In this document: piece by piece, positions 1 to 11,020 of the stretch | How the letters are laid out: each line of letters starts with the position of its first letter | Numbering within the stretch: position 1 is the stretch's first letter | Assembly: GCA_033182465.1 (NCBI GenBank) | Contig: CP137320.1 | Coordinates: 248,001-312,000, forward strand | Reading direction: 5' to 3' | Source of the DNA: Sanghuangporus weigelae | Lineage: Eukaryota > Basidiomycota > Agaricomycetes > Hymenochaetales > Hymenochaetaceae | DNA: 64,000 nucleotides | Made by a program: the position numbers and the translations under genes | Notes under the pieces: model-generated | The model's input: only the letters and a program-made list of their open reading frames with translations | What the model was told of the DNA's origin: nothing | Databases searched by the model: none

Positions 1-389
1 CATTTCTGAACTTGTGACTTCATGCCAATTATCGTGTGGCCCCCAACAGCATAGTCATACACGAGCAGCGACTTCCCGTCTTTTCGTCGAAATGAAACAA
101 GATGTCCAACCCAATTCGCGTTTGTCGAGTCACCCATACTGTTGATATCACCCTCAGTCCATGTTTGTCCAGGGAAGGGTATACCAAGAGGTTCCGACTC
201 AGAAGGGGCTGGCCATCCTGGATCGTATCCAACTGCGCTGTAAGAATCACCGCTGTGAAGCATGAAGGGAGGTGATTAGGGACACATCAAGTTAGGATAT
301 TAGGGTTCCAACGCTGACAAGATAAACAATCTTTTCAGGCCATCGTATCCTGGCCAATGTTCACCAACCACCGAGGCAAAGCGGGACAT
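1..389 (-). CDS. GDSL esterase, CE16 acetylesterase type (5' part, runs off left edge)
   Basis: The 5' part of a GDSL-type esterase of the carbohydrate esterase 16 kind is readable; its 3' part lies beyond the window. Exon 389-319 starts MSRFASVVGEHWPGYDG and exon 252-1 follows after a 66-nt intron (253-318, donor GTCAGC, acceptor CACAG). The splice creates the block I motif FGDSYS with the nucleophilic Ser, preceded by WPGYDGLKRLFI as in CE16 enzymes; later come STNANWVGHL and YDYAVGG, also usual family blocks. Such enzymes remove acetyl groups from hemicellulose-derived sugars, normally outside the cell. No signal peptide is visible at this ATG, so either an upstream exon is missed or the enzyme is not secreted. 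The donor is weak and was chosen because it restores the family motif. Confidence 0.8.
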
Positions 390-804
390 AGAGGTATTAA
401 ATCTGAAGGTTGAGAAAGCCACAGTGCCGGATAGGAAGCTAGAATAAGAGGAAAGATCTAGAGTAGAGATGCAGAATCAAGGACTGATCACTGATCAAAG
501 AGTCAATAGCAGATACGGCATCAGTGCGAGTATGGTCACTGGCCTCGATGTCCGCGACGATGCGTTAAGTTGATAATATTGAGTAGAGAGCAGATGATAA
601 TATAAGAACTAGGATTTGTGTTTACAGAGTACACACTGATATATTGAGATCTGTACTCGAGGTAACCGATTGACAAGATGCACTGCAATGATGTGAGAAA
701 CGCGAATCAACCGACCCTAAACACCCTGAGGACATACACGTGCTGGGCGTTTCAGCATTTGTTCTCTCCCTCACCTTACGACGGACTCCTCAAATGTCTT
801 CAGA
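390..804. other. Intergenic region between divergent genes
   Basis: This stretch separates the esterase (-) from the PHD-finger gene (+) and should hold both promoters. I see no convincing gene, RNA or clear TATA box. A short open frame at 678-893 overlaps the PHD gene in another frame and looks fortuitous. Confidence 0.5.
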
Positions 805-1929
805 ATGCTCGAACCAGATTCTGTCGCTTGCGATGTCTGCAGTCTAAAGACGACAAGCGAATTCAACTTCCTACTCAAATGCTTTATCTGTAGCAGGGGC
901 TTTCATCATCGTGAGTTTTCTTGTTTTCATTTTATCACTAGACGCGAATTTGAGCCTAGTGTCCTAGGATGTTGTCGCCCGCCTATTCCAGATGAGGTAT
1001 TGGAGTCGCTAATCAAAGCCACGCTGAAGAACAAACCCGGGAAGGGCATCAAGTTCTGGAAGTGCTATGATTGTCGCGAAGGCAAGGTTCCTCCAGCGCT
1101 ACCTGGACAAGCCAGTTCGTCAACGGGTTTCGTAATTCCCCGGGTACGATATCTCTGTGCTCTTCATACTTGGCATCAGACTGATGGACTCATCTTGTAG
1201 AAACGGAAGCAGACTGAAGTTATCGTCATTTCCGACGACGACGTCGAACCTAGCAGAGAAATAGTTGTTTCGTTGCCGCCCTCTGCACGAAAACGCAGCG
1301 CGGTGGACAAGACACAGCCCACTGTGCAAGGAGTTGTGGAGGACCAGGGTATGCTATTCCTGCCCATCTTTTTCCTTTTTTGCTCACTAGAATCTGTATC
1401 AGTCATGGACGACAGTATCACGATTGCCCGACGATCGTATCCTCCGAGACAAAATGAGGATAGTATTCATGTACGGCCGAAGACTCCTCTTGAAGTACCA
1501 TCCACATCTGCAGCTCAGCAACCGTCTTCATCTCGCTTCGGACTTCTTTCCCCTCCGACATCAGTAGGAGGATCAACCATACGTTTTCCCTCATCAACGC
1601 CATTCTTTCCTGATTCCGATTCTGCTGGACCCTCCACTGTCAGGACCAAAATTCAGGCCGTTCTTCCAACGCCTCCCGTTTCTGCACGCAGATCATCTCC
1701 GTGCGGACAGATGCCTCCCCCGCCCGCGCCGAAAACGTGGAAGACAGAGGGTGTAAAGCAGGACTTGAAGCTACTCAATCAGCAGTTCAAGAACGCGTAC
1801 CATGCTAACCTTGCTACTGGTGATCATTCCGCACAGCGAGGAAGACAGCCTCGAAAACCTACAGACACGAGATTGAACAATCGGACTAACGGACAATTTT
1901 TCTTTTGTCACTTTGGGACACCGGAATAA
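805..1929 (+). CDS. PHD-finger protein with SUMO-interaction-like motif
   Basis: A protein of about 322 residues is read from exons 805-910, 968-1143, 1201-1348 and 1391-1929 (introns of 57, 57 and 42 nt; the last is a multiple of three and could be retained). The first splice builds a C4HC3 PHD-type zinc finger: CDVC (9-12), CFIC (26-29), HHRCC (34-38) and WKCYDC (66-71), with the Trp two residues before the last pair that is usual in PHD fingers. PHD fingers mostly bind histone H3 tails in chromatin complexes. Residues 100-108 (EVIVISDDD) have the hydrophobic-plus-acidic form of a SUMO-interaction motif. The C-terminal 200 residues are Ser/Pro-rich and probably disordered. The start is the first in-frame ATG. 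The specific partner cannot be named. Confidence 0.72.
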
Positions 1930-2238
1930 CATCTCATCATCATATTTATTTATCTTTCACCCACGTTTCAAATCTATCTGCTCTGTTCGCATGTTTCCTC
2001 TATCTTGCAGTCATCCATTTGCAATGCATGCTATAGAATGTCCATTGCGTAAAAGCATCCTTTCCCTTTCCGGAATTCCAGAATATCAGTGCATAAGTAG
2101 GATATGTATGCAAATGTGTAAAATGCTAATAATCGACTGTGCTGTCTGGATGAAGAAAGGAAATGATCTCGGCCAAATCATGAAGGTGAGAGCGAAATTG
2201 AAGAATGAACGGTCTCGATGCCGGTGTTGTTTAACATA
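1930..2238. other. Intergenic region between convergent genes
   Basis: This region holds the 3' ends and probable terminators of the PHD gene (+) and the nucleotide-sugar transporter (-). Nothing else is recognisable. Confidence 0.45.
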
Positions 2239-4137
2239 TCATCTATGCGTACCCGAGTCATCGTCCAAACTGATAACCGATAGTTGGCTATCACTTGATG
2301 GGTAAGAATAAGGGTGCAATTGGCCATTCGCACTCGGACTAGGAGAAACGCGGGCAGGCGGAACGGATAGGTTGGAATGCATCCGGCTCGGAGGCGCAGG
2401 TGGAGCGGTGGGTACAAGAACAGGAGAATGCGAGCGCGACATATACCGAGATTGATAGTCGGACAACGAAGTAAAGCTACCCGAGCGACTGCTCAAGCCA
2501 GGCCCGACAATGTATACCTCATCAAGCGTCTCGTTATGCCCTGCTAGGTTCTCCAAACTCGAACGAGGGGTGACGAGTTTCAGTGCTGCAGAGAGTACGC
2601 GAGGGCTTACTCCTCCTATGGAGTTCCGCTTCTTTTCGTCCATCTCTCCAAGGATTGGTGCGTCGGGCTCTGCGGGTTCGATCGGCGTTCCCGGGAATGA
2701 GGACTTGCGAGGAGACATAACTCCTGCAACGAGCTTTGGTAACTGTGAGGGGAGCTTGTCATCCGGTTGATTATACAACCATGTCGCTGCCAACACCGTC
2801 GACGCTCCGACAAGGAAACTCGGAGTCACTTGGAAGTTGAAGAGGATGACCGATGCGATGAAGGAGAGAACGATGCTAATGGAAGTTGAGAACGCCTTTA
2901 GGATATTATCCGAATATTTGATGACGAGTGCCGTAACCAACCCTCCAAATACCTGAGTAAGAACGGTTGCCCAAGCCCACCCCCCAAAGTTAGCAAAAAC
3001 TGATGAAAGGCTTAAGCCGTTTTGTCGTGAGGATGAGGCCATAATAGGGAGTAATGCAGGGAGAAGCGAGAAAAGCGAGAGTTGGACATTTCGGACCCAG
3101 AGGTCCGCTTGCGACCCCTTGAGCACCATCTCGAAGTAAACGCCTGCAAGGCCCGAGGTAAAGCAAGCAGCTACTACAGCTGTAAGGCCTTTCACAGGAT
3201 TCATCTGATGAACATGTCCGTTTGCGTGTCCATTTCCAGAGCCAGATTGAATTTGCACGATTCCAACACCAAGCGCAAGGGCCGTCAAAGCAGCCCATTT
3301 AGTTGCATTAAGCCGTCTTCGTAATAAGGCAACGGAAAATGCTGCGGTGGTGAGGATTTTCATTTGGTAGGAAACCTGGAATGTAGCGGCTTCCAAGTTT
3401 GATGCTGCAACGAATTGAAGATTATTCTGAATTACTGTAAAATGCGCCGTCAATACCATATGACGTTCAAGAAACAACAAAGCCTACCATATAATATAGC
3501 AGGAATAGATAGTTTCCAGCAATCTGGGCTGAATATTTCCCTTCCCAATCGTCTGCATCGAAGAACGAAAGCATGAGGCTGCAGCCAGTGCAACGCCTGT
3601 CCTCGCTGTGGAGAGTGATGCGGTCCATGGTCGTCTATTCGGTAGAATGCGATCGCGAGAGAAATGAATCCTTTGAGAAGTTCGTTAAGTAAAACAGCCG
3701 AGGCAGCCGAATAAGATCGAGACGGCGAAGTCGAAACACGTGAATAGTGCATGATAATCGTTAAAGAGGCATTCTGAACAGCCAGCGTTACAAGACTTGA
3801 TCCCGCAATAAAGTTAGCTGAGTAGACAATTTTTGTGTCGGAAGGTGAAAACTCACGAGAGGTACTTGAGTGGGATGCCCCACAATTGCGGCACACTATC
3901 TTGACTTGCAGAAGCTGGACCCAGCTCCGCCGAGCCATTCAGCTTAAGTCTCGGCAAAGGTGATTGGCCATGACTAGCATGCTGTCCCATGGGGGATTCA
4001 CGGTTTGAAACTTGAGCAGGCGCAGATGTCTGTGAAACTGTTTGCCGACGCTGGCGGGGAGACGTCGGAGACACGTAGGACTCGTAAGAAGAGGTAGTGA
4101 AAGCCAGCTTGTCGTGATTTATAGAGGACTGTGACAT
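2239..4137 (-). CDS. Nucleotide-sugar transporter (UDP-galactose/UDP-GlcNAc type, SLC35A-like)
   Basis: Exons 4137-3857, 3795-3488 and 3434-2239 give a 594-residue protein (introns 61 and 53 nt, the first with a CTAAC branch site). It matches Golgi UDP-sugar transporters that exchange luminal UMP for a cytosolic UDP-sugar. Seen motifs include GIPLKYLSLVTLAVQN at the first helix, FSPDCWKLSIPAILYVIQNN, ASNLEAATFQVSYQMKILTT, FTSGLAGVYFEMVLKGS and NILKAFSTSISIVLSF, in the family order. About ten helices lie between residues 90 and 430. An Ser/Pro/Arg-rich N-terminal tail of about 85 residues and a similar C-terminal tail of about 150 residues are long for the family and presumably cytosolic. The exact sugar (galactose or GlcNAc) cannot be told from sequence alone. 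Confidence 0.88.
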
Positions 4138-4558
4138 GCAAAGTGGCCCTGGGTAAAAAAGCCCGTGTGTATTTGATTTTGCAAAAAGTGAAAAGTGTGA
4201 GGCTGTGTCGGAACGAACGTATTAACACTGGCTCGGCGCTGCTGCGGAACTTTGGTAAGAAGATACCGTTCAAAATATGCGATGGCGATGGGAAGTGAGC
4301 GTCTTTTCAGCAGGAAGGCGACGAGGGAGATGATGGTGGCACTGAAGAGACCACTGCCTGGTCTGACTGGTGGTGCAGACGACGAACGACTGCGAGCGCA
4401 AAGTCGACTCGTGAGAAAAAAAGAAGTCCGTCGCGTCGCGTCCTCGGCTCAAAGACGCGTCTTGACGCGAACATTCATCTTCATTGCCTCAATTTCTTCT
4501 CGCTTTTTTGTTTATCCTCTTGCTGGCTGACCACTGCTCGCGTTTCTTCAGACAAGCC
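4138..4558. other. Divergent promoter region
   Basis: This 420-bp region lies between the nucleotide-sugar transporter (-) and the MutY-family gene (+) and should hold both promoters. A pyrimidine-rich stretch at 4480-4520 just before the MutY start is typical of fungal transcription start regions. No gene is seen. Confidence 0.45.
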
Positions 4559-6657
4559 ATGGCCTCTACTCGCAAACGCACAAAAGTAGTATCCTATGTG
4601 TATGACGACTTAGAGTCTGAACAGGCATCCGACCATGAACCGACTTCGAAAAGACCCGCGAAGCGGAAGAAGACAAAGAAGGGTTCTGCTCATCACGACT
4701 CCGGGTACGAAGATACACACTATGTTAAACTTGGAAAATTCGCAGCACACCCCGTTTCGCTCCACGTAGTCAAACACCCCATTGATATCCGGCGTTCCCT
4801 GCTCAGTTGGTATTCTGGCGTACACGAGAATAGGGGTATGCCATGGCGGAAACCATATGATCATTCATTTGATGCTCAAGGACGCTCGCAAAGAGCTTAT
4901 GAGGTTTGTGTTATTTGACTTATATTTGAAATATGTAACATTATGACGTATCAGCTGTGTTACAGGTGTGGATATCAGAGATCATGTTGCAACAAACACA
5001 GGTAGCAACGGTGATCCCTTACTATAACCGTTGGATGGAAAAGTCCGTGCGCCTTCTATCAATGTTCAGCATTCTCACTCCGCTCATATCAATGCCAATT
5101 CAGGTTCCCGACCATCAGAGATCTCGTGCGTTACTGTCAACCTCTCCGATCACGGCAGCTCCTTACTTGTATTCTAGGCGAGTTCAGACATCGAGACCGT
5201 CAATGCACTATGGAAGGGACTCGGTTACTACTCACGCGCAGCGCGTTTACTTTCTGGAGCACAGAAAATAGTGATTGAGTATGGTGGCGTATTCCCAGAA
5301 AATGCAAAGGATATGATGGCGAATGTTCCTGGTATTGGACGATACAGTGCCGGACTATCTCGTCGATTGCTTATAACCACTGCGAACCTGTGGTCAGTAA
5401 CTATAATACATCTCTTCGCTCGGCGAAACTTTACTCTCCTCACCGCACAGCTTGATGGTAATGTAAACCGGCTGTTAAGCCGAGTTCTTGCCCTTCATGC
5501 AAACCCCAAGAACAAATCAACGTTAGATGTACTCTGGGACGCTGCAACGGCAATGGTGAAAGAGTCTGGCGAACCCGGAAATATCAATCAAGCGCTAATA
5601 GAGCTCGGAGCCACAGTCTGTAAACCTCGGGATCCTGATTGCCCCGGGTGTCCAATTAAAGACTATTGCGCAGCGTACCGCGAGTCTGTAGTACGTTTCC
5701 TCAGTTCTTCCCTTCCAGCTTTCGTTTCATCTGAAATTCTCCGGTTTCGATCCTCAGGGACAGCTGCCAGAAGAGAACGACATCGAAGAGCTCTGCACAC
5801 TATGCGAATCTGTGCATCCAGACGAAGATACAGGGGTGACCCGTTATCCGATGAAAGTCGAGCGCAAAAAGACTCGAGAAGAGGTAGACGTCGTCAACGT
5901 CGTTGAATGGCTGAGTCCATCAGGAAGGCGATTTTTCCTGCTTGTTCGGCGACCTGAGAAAGGTTTGCATTCTTTCATATGCGTTGAGTGATTGATGTCA
6001 ACGTTCGTGTTTGCATGATGCAGGTTTGTTAGCCGGACTGCATGAATTCCCTACACGAGCAGATGTCCAAGATGCAGATACTCCAGAGCAACTCCGGACA
6101 ATCGGACGGGATGTTCTCCGTGACGTGGTTGCTGCATCTCCGCCACTATACCATCCACCAACATTAAAAAAGCCTTCCGACCAGGATGAAACTAGCCTCC
6201 GAATAACGAAGATCAAACCAGCAGGCGATGTCCTGCACGTCTTCTCGCATATAAGGAAGACGTATCGTGTGCAATGGATCCTTCTTGAGGGAGCTTCGCC
6301 GGATGCAACGGATCCAGAGAAGCCACCAGCTCTGAAAGTTGATGATGCGATCGCGGCTATCTCAACGCCTGACGAAGCTCGGTCCAACGTGAAGAATGGG
6401 AAAGCTAAGAAGGCCAAAGGTGGAGAGTCGACTTCTAAGCCTCAGATCGGGAGTAAAGCAAACGAGTCACATCTACGATGGATCGAGTTTGATGATGTGA
6501 AAGATGCAAAGTACGCTCGAATCTCCATAAATTTCCGGTCTAAAGCTGACGTGAGAATGACAGTATTGGGACTGGCGTGATGAAAGTCTGGAAGAAAGTC
6601 AATGAGCTCTGGGCGAATAAATCAGCTGCGGAACGGTTCTTCCAAAAACGTCGTTAA
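4559..6657 (+). CDS. MYH1: Adenine DNA glycosylase (MutY/MUTYH) with apparent one-base deletion
   Basis: This glycosylase removes adenine paired with 8-oxoguanine in nuclear and mitochondrial base excision repair. Exons are 4559-4903, 4966-5042, 5104-5125, 5178-5392, 5451-5690, 5758-5962, 6024-6510 and 6564-6657, about 561 residues. Visible are the catalytic Glu region WISEIMLQQTQV, the helix-hairpin-helix VPGIGRYSAG, the catalytic Asp in LDGNVNRLLSR, the [4Fe-4S] ligands in VCKPRDPDCPGCPIKDYC (spacing C-x6-C-x2-C-x5-C) and a NUDIX-like 8-oxoG recognition domain (RFFLLVRRPEKGLLAGLHEF). The C-terminal exon GTGVMKVWKKV also fits. In exon 4, right after GRYSAG (near 5354), one base is missing: the expected helix ISSIAYNHCEPV is in another frame. 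Reading through the next intron (5393-5450, 58 nt) restores frame, so the gene stays open but that helix is replaced. This is a real lesion or a sequence error. Confidence 0.88.
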
Positions 6658-7128
6658 CGTCGATGCATGTTCTCCATCCCACTTGGAGAAATGCAGAACT
6701 GATGAAGTGTGCTTGATCGTACAGTACTCGTTTAACGGACTGAATATTACAAGGGTTGGATAGAGCCTGATCTTCCATTGCTGACTGAAATTTTCACCAA
6801 CATCCAAATTTTTAATACTGTCGCACCTAGCAAGTCGATTTTTTTTACTGCATCAGATATTCGAACAAATAACATCGCCTTAATGACTGGTTCTGGATGT
6901 GCATAGAATAGATAAAGTAAGCTCGCTCCAAACGGTATCAAAAGGAAATATATCACTTATAAACAGCATTCGAACTATCAATCATCATTGTTCAGCAAGC
7001 CATCGAGTCCAGAAAAAAGGATAGAAAAAACCACCAGAATCCGTGCATCCAACCAAAAAAAAAAGCCAAAGTGTCAATCACCTTAAAATCAAAACAGCAT
7101 AATCGCAAAAGGAACAACAAAAGCGAGA
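6658..7128. other. Intergenic region between convergent genes
   Basis: This AT-rich stretch holds the 3' ends of the MutY-family gene (+) and the membrane protein (-). Short A-runs occur at 7051-7063. No gene is seen. Confidence 0.45.
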
Positions 7129-8484
7129 TTAGACCTCCGCGACACCGCGATACGTTCCCTGATTCGACGTTTGAGGTTGGGGAAAGCTCGGTGCGTATGA
7201 TAGGTTCGCATTGGATCCGGTAGCCTGGTTGGTCATCGAGACAGGCGGGGGAGACGCTGCAGTTGGGAACGTCGACGGGTCGTTCGGATCGTACAGTTTC
7301 TGCCCCATCATGGGCGGGCTGGCCATCCCACCAGCACCGCCGCCGCCTTCGTACGCGTGCGGCGTATACGGTACGGGCGCATACTCGCCCATCCCTTGCG
7401 GCCCGCCAGGCGCACCTCCAGCGTACGTCGATCCAGTCATGTTCGCGTTGACACCGCTGTTTTGGATCGAGCTTAGCTTGGCGTTCTGGTTGCGCTTGCG
7501 TCTGTAGAGGAAGAACCCGAGGAGGCCGAGGAGGGCGACGCCGACGACTCCGCCTACGACGCCTCCTGCGATGGCGCCTGTGTTGGACCCTCCTCCGTCA
7601 TCCTCACCGCCCGCCTGTGCGATTGAGCTGGCCGTGCCGGTCGTAGTGCGCGTTCCCGTATTGGTCGATTGGACAAATGTAGCTGTCGATTCGAGTGCTG
7701 TGTGCGGTCGATCAGTGATGAGCCAGTTATCATTGATCCACACTTACAATTATCTGCGAGAGCTTGGTTGACATCGAAGGTCCCGTTGTTCGGGATGGGA
7801 TCATACGCCCATCCAGGCACGGCGGTGTCTTGTGGTATATCTTGCGGGTACCTAACATCTTTTATTATAACGTTTTAAAATATAAATGAGAAAAGTGAAC
7901 ATACGCCTGAACGAAGACCTCCGGGCAACTAACTGACCAAGATGACCATCTACACTCAACAAATATTAATCAGTCCCAAATCCCAGGACGGAAAGGAGAC
8001 GCATTTGAGTTTGGACACGCGCAGACGTACGTGATGATCGTCGCGTTCTGACAAGTACTGCACGCGCCCATTAGGGAGTACATGACCGTGCTGCACAAGC
8101 ATCCATTTGCAACCAACGACGTCGGTCCGATGTAGTGCTCGCCCTCCAGGAGAGCGCCGACGTCGTATTCTATTTATTTTACCCGATAAGTGAATGTTTT
8201 GAAAGTAGATAGATAGAGAGCACGTACGACCGCCGTTGCATGCACCTCCTATGTACGCTCCAACTAGACACGGGCTTTGTCCTCTCGAGTTGTACAGCTA
8301 AGCAGGTTTGAGGGAACATCAGTCATTTCGATCGACCAAGAAAGACCGATCGACGTACATCCCGCCAATTTGATAGACAAGTCGCGTTACTCGTGATCTG
8401 GGCCCTTACACCATTGCTACTCAGCCCGACAAGCGCGATGGCAATGAAAGAGAGGAGCGACGACGACGCTGGCGGTCGAGGCAT
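7129..8484 (-). CDS. Type I membrane protein with secreted Cys-rich ectodomain
   Basis: Six exons (8484-8359, 8297-8228, 8169-8031, 7949-7905, 7851-7748, 7697-7129) give 350 residues. A signal peptide with LLSFIAIALVGLSSNGVRA ends near residue 29. The ectodomain carries paired cysteines (NSRGQSPCLVGAYIGGAC, CLCSTVMYSLMGACSTCQ, WSSWSVSCPE), an arrangement I have seen in a large agaricomycete family. A Ser/Thr-rich stalk, a Gly-rich helix (GAIAGGVVGGVVGVALLGLL) followed by RRKR, and a Gly/Pro-rich cytosolic tail come next. The upstream in-frame ATG at 8535 would put 17 residues before the signal peptide, so 8484 was chosen. Function is not known; a cell-surface sensor or wall-anchored role is possible but inferred only from topology. 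Confidence 0.78.
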
Positions 8485-9432
8485 GATGGGCTTGAGAGGA
8501 AGAGGAGCAAAAGTAGCCTGAGGCGGGACGGACAAGGGGCATGGCTGAAACTAATTTGAAAACTACTTATTCATGTGAAGCGGTGCGTTGATGTGCTTCT
8601 TCATCAATCAAATCAATACCAGATCAGGATAGCGCCCTCACTCACGCAGCTTTCCTGTAGATCTCGGCCTTTCCAGATATTTATTGTAATACCACAGACA
8701 AAAGACAAAGAGAAGGACGTTACACTATCAGTGATACGCAGAATCACCATTCATATTTGCAGTTTGTGTTTGCAGAAAGCCAAAAGTGATGAGGAAGTGA
8801 GGTGAAGTGACCAAGGACCAAGAAAGCATAGCCACGAGACCAGGAACCCGCGCCGACGTCAAGGACAGATTCGACCCTGGAGGCAAACGTGCAATCTGCC
8901 AAGCTCTTGAGCACTTTATCCAATGAAAAGGGCGAAGAAAGAACGTAAACGAAGTAAAAGGTTGTTCAGAAGTTGCTTCATGCTTCAATTCAAGGTACAG
9001 TACATGGCTAGGGAATTGTAACGACTCCAGAACGTCTGCAACTCAAAACCCCTTGGACTGCCCAGGTGCACTCCATTACCTACCCACGACCGTCAACAAA
9101 AAATCTCCCATAATCCTTCCATAGCTGTCGGAAGGCTAGGTGACCGACTCATCCACCACAACAAAACTAATCATCGCACAGGATAGCCAGCCAAAGTAAA
9201 CGCCCCTCGTCATTCTCAGGCTACAACATGATGAACGTGCCGCCACCAAAAAAGAGATCAAGACGGTAGAACATGTGGTATGGCAGCCTTCATGATGTTA
9301 AAAGATGAGGAGAAAGAAACCCAGGTGAGCACGGATTTCGCCGAAGAAATGTTGCTTAGGGCCGGCAGCTGGTAATCTAGCTGTATTACATAATAACTTC
9401 ATATATTGTAATATCGAAGCGCAACTCTCGTA
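8485..9432. other. Divergent intergenic region, about 950 bp
   Basis: This region lies between the membrane-protein gene (-) and PUS4 (+). Open frames at 8575-8805 and 8728-8988 have no recognisable features and look fortuitous. No RNA gene or repeat was found. Confidence 0.45.
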
Positions 9433-11020
9433 ATGAGAGGATTACACCTACTCCTCCGACCATCCATCCTTGGCCTCGGACCATTCAAAAAGGCAATCTC
9501 CACAATGCCCAAGTCGAATGTGCCTCCTCTGCCCACGTCTGCGTTATTCGGGATCGTAAAGCCCTCAGGTCCATCATCCATGGCAGTCATCAACGACCTC
9601 AAGCGTCTGGTCTCCGCCTCGAAGATATTCATGCCCGAGCGCGTCGCAAGGGAAAACGCGAAGGATCTGTATAGGAAGGGGAGTGACCTCGATGCTGGGC
9701 TGAGAGTGGATAAGAAGGGGAGGGAGAAGGGCAAGTGGAAGAAGGCGAAGGGGAAGAGCAGGGAGCTTGAGGCGAAGATGGGTCAGGGTGGGACGCTCGA
9801 TCCGCTTGCAGATGGCGTTTTAGGTATGTTCACTGCCTTTGGATATTACGGAGAACCTTTAACTCAGCCTTTTTTTTCCTGCGGTATAGTTGTTGGTATT
9901 AATAAAGGAACGAAAAAGCTCAGCGAGTTCCTTGACTGCATCAAGGTACACCATCCTCTTCATCCTGCCTGCACTAGCTATATTATATTGAGAAAGAAGT
10001 CTGGATTGAATCGCGATTTGTAAGGAATACAGAACAACGTGCCTCCTTGGATGCGAGACGGATACGTATGATAGAGAAGGTGCTCAAGTACGCACGGCAC
10101 CCTGGAGGCATGTTACGAGGGAGAGCATCGAGAGCGCTCTGGACAAGTTCCGTGGAAAAATTCAACAAACCCCTCCTGTGTGGGTGCTATCCTTAGTTGC
10201 TGTGTCCTTTAGTCTGACTATAAGATCCTCTTTTTCATGTGTTACTAGATTCTCTGCATTAAAGATGGACGGCAAGCCTCTGTACGAATACGCAAGGGAA
10301 GGTATTCCACTTCCTCGTCCAATCGAGCGACGACAAGTCACCGTACACTCCATCGAACTCACGCATTGGATACCCGGATCGGACCACTCGTATAACTTTC
10401 CCGAAAAGAAATTCACAGATGAAGAGCGGGAGAAGTTGGAGAAGGCTCTCAAAGGCGTCGAGTTGCCTCCTGACGCTGCCATTAAAGATGAGCCTGAGAG
10501 TACTTCGGCAGAATATTCTGCAGGAGCAAGCAAGGAGGCTAGTTCACCTTCAAACGGATCTGAGGAGAATGAAAAGCTAGCGGTAGAGCGTCCCCCGACC
10601 TTTGTCCTGAGCATGCGCGTATCGGGCGGGACGTACGTCCGAAGTATTGTACACGATCTAGGACACGCACTCGGTTCTGCAGCGCATGTCGTCACGCTTA
10701 CTCGCTCAAAACAAGGCCGCTTCGTCCTTTCTCCTTCCACAGCGGTTTCAACACCTATAGCCCCGGACGTGCATTCAATTTCCACCTCGGCCTCTGTTCC
10801 TCCTGAAACGGGCCCATCGGAGGAGGTATCTTCTACCACTGGGGAAGGGACGAAAGCAGAAGCAGAAGCAGATGGGAAGCCGAAAGAAAGTGAAAGCGTG
10901 CCTTGGGACATATTCGCTCGCGCGTTGGAAAACCGGGCGACGGAGAAAGCAGGTCCGGATGGATGGAGAGAATGGGAACGAGAAGTGTTGCGGCGATTAG
11001 AGGTCGTAGAGTCAAAGTAA
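9433..11020 (+). CDS. PUS4: tRNA pseudouridine-55 synthase (TruB/Pus4 family)
   Basis: Exons 9433-9823, 9890-9945, 10025-10179 and 10249-11020 encode 457 residues. Pus4 makes pseudouridine 55 in the T-loop of tRNAs. Seen are the TruB opening FGIVKPSGPSSMAVINDLK, the catalytic motif GQGGTLDPLADGVLG (Asp nucleophile), GINKGTKKLSEF, YRTTCLLGCETDTYD, FSALKMDGKPLYEYAREG and, near the C-terminus, MRVSGGTYVRSIVHDLGHAL. A Lys-rich insert of about 40 residues precedes GTLDP, and acidic Ser-rich inserts follow position 250, as in fungal members. The N-terminus MRGLHLLLRPSILGLGPFKK is basic and hydrophobic, so it may target mitochondria; the internal Met of MPKSN (residue 25) could start a nuclear form. 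The 3' part from intron 2 onward is copied again at 13793. Confidence 0.9.

Noticed and set aside
9399-9734. Minus-strand frame of 111 codons over the PUS4 start
   Set aside because: It is the antisense of the conserved PUS4 first exon and has no features of its own.
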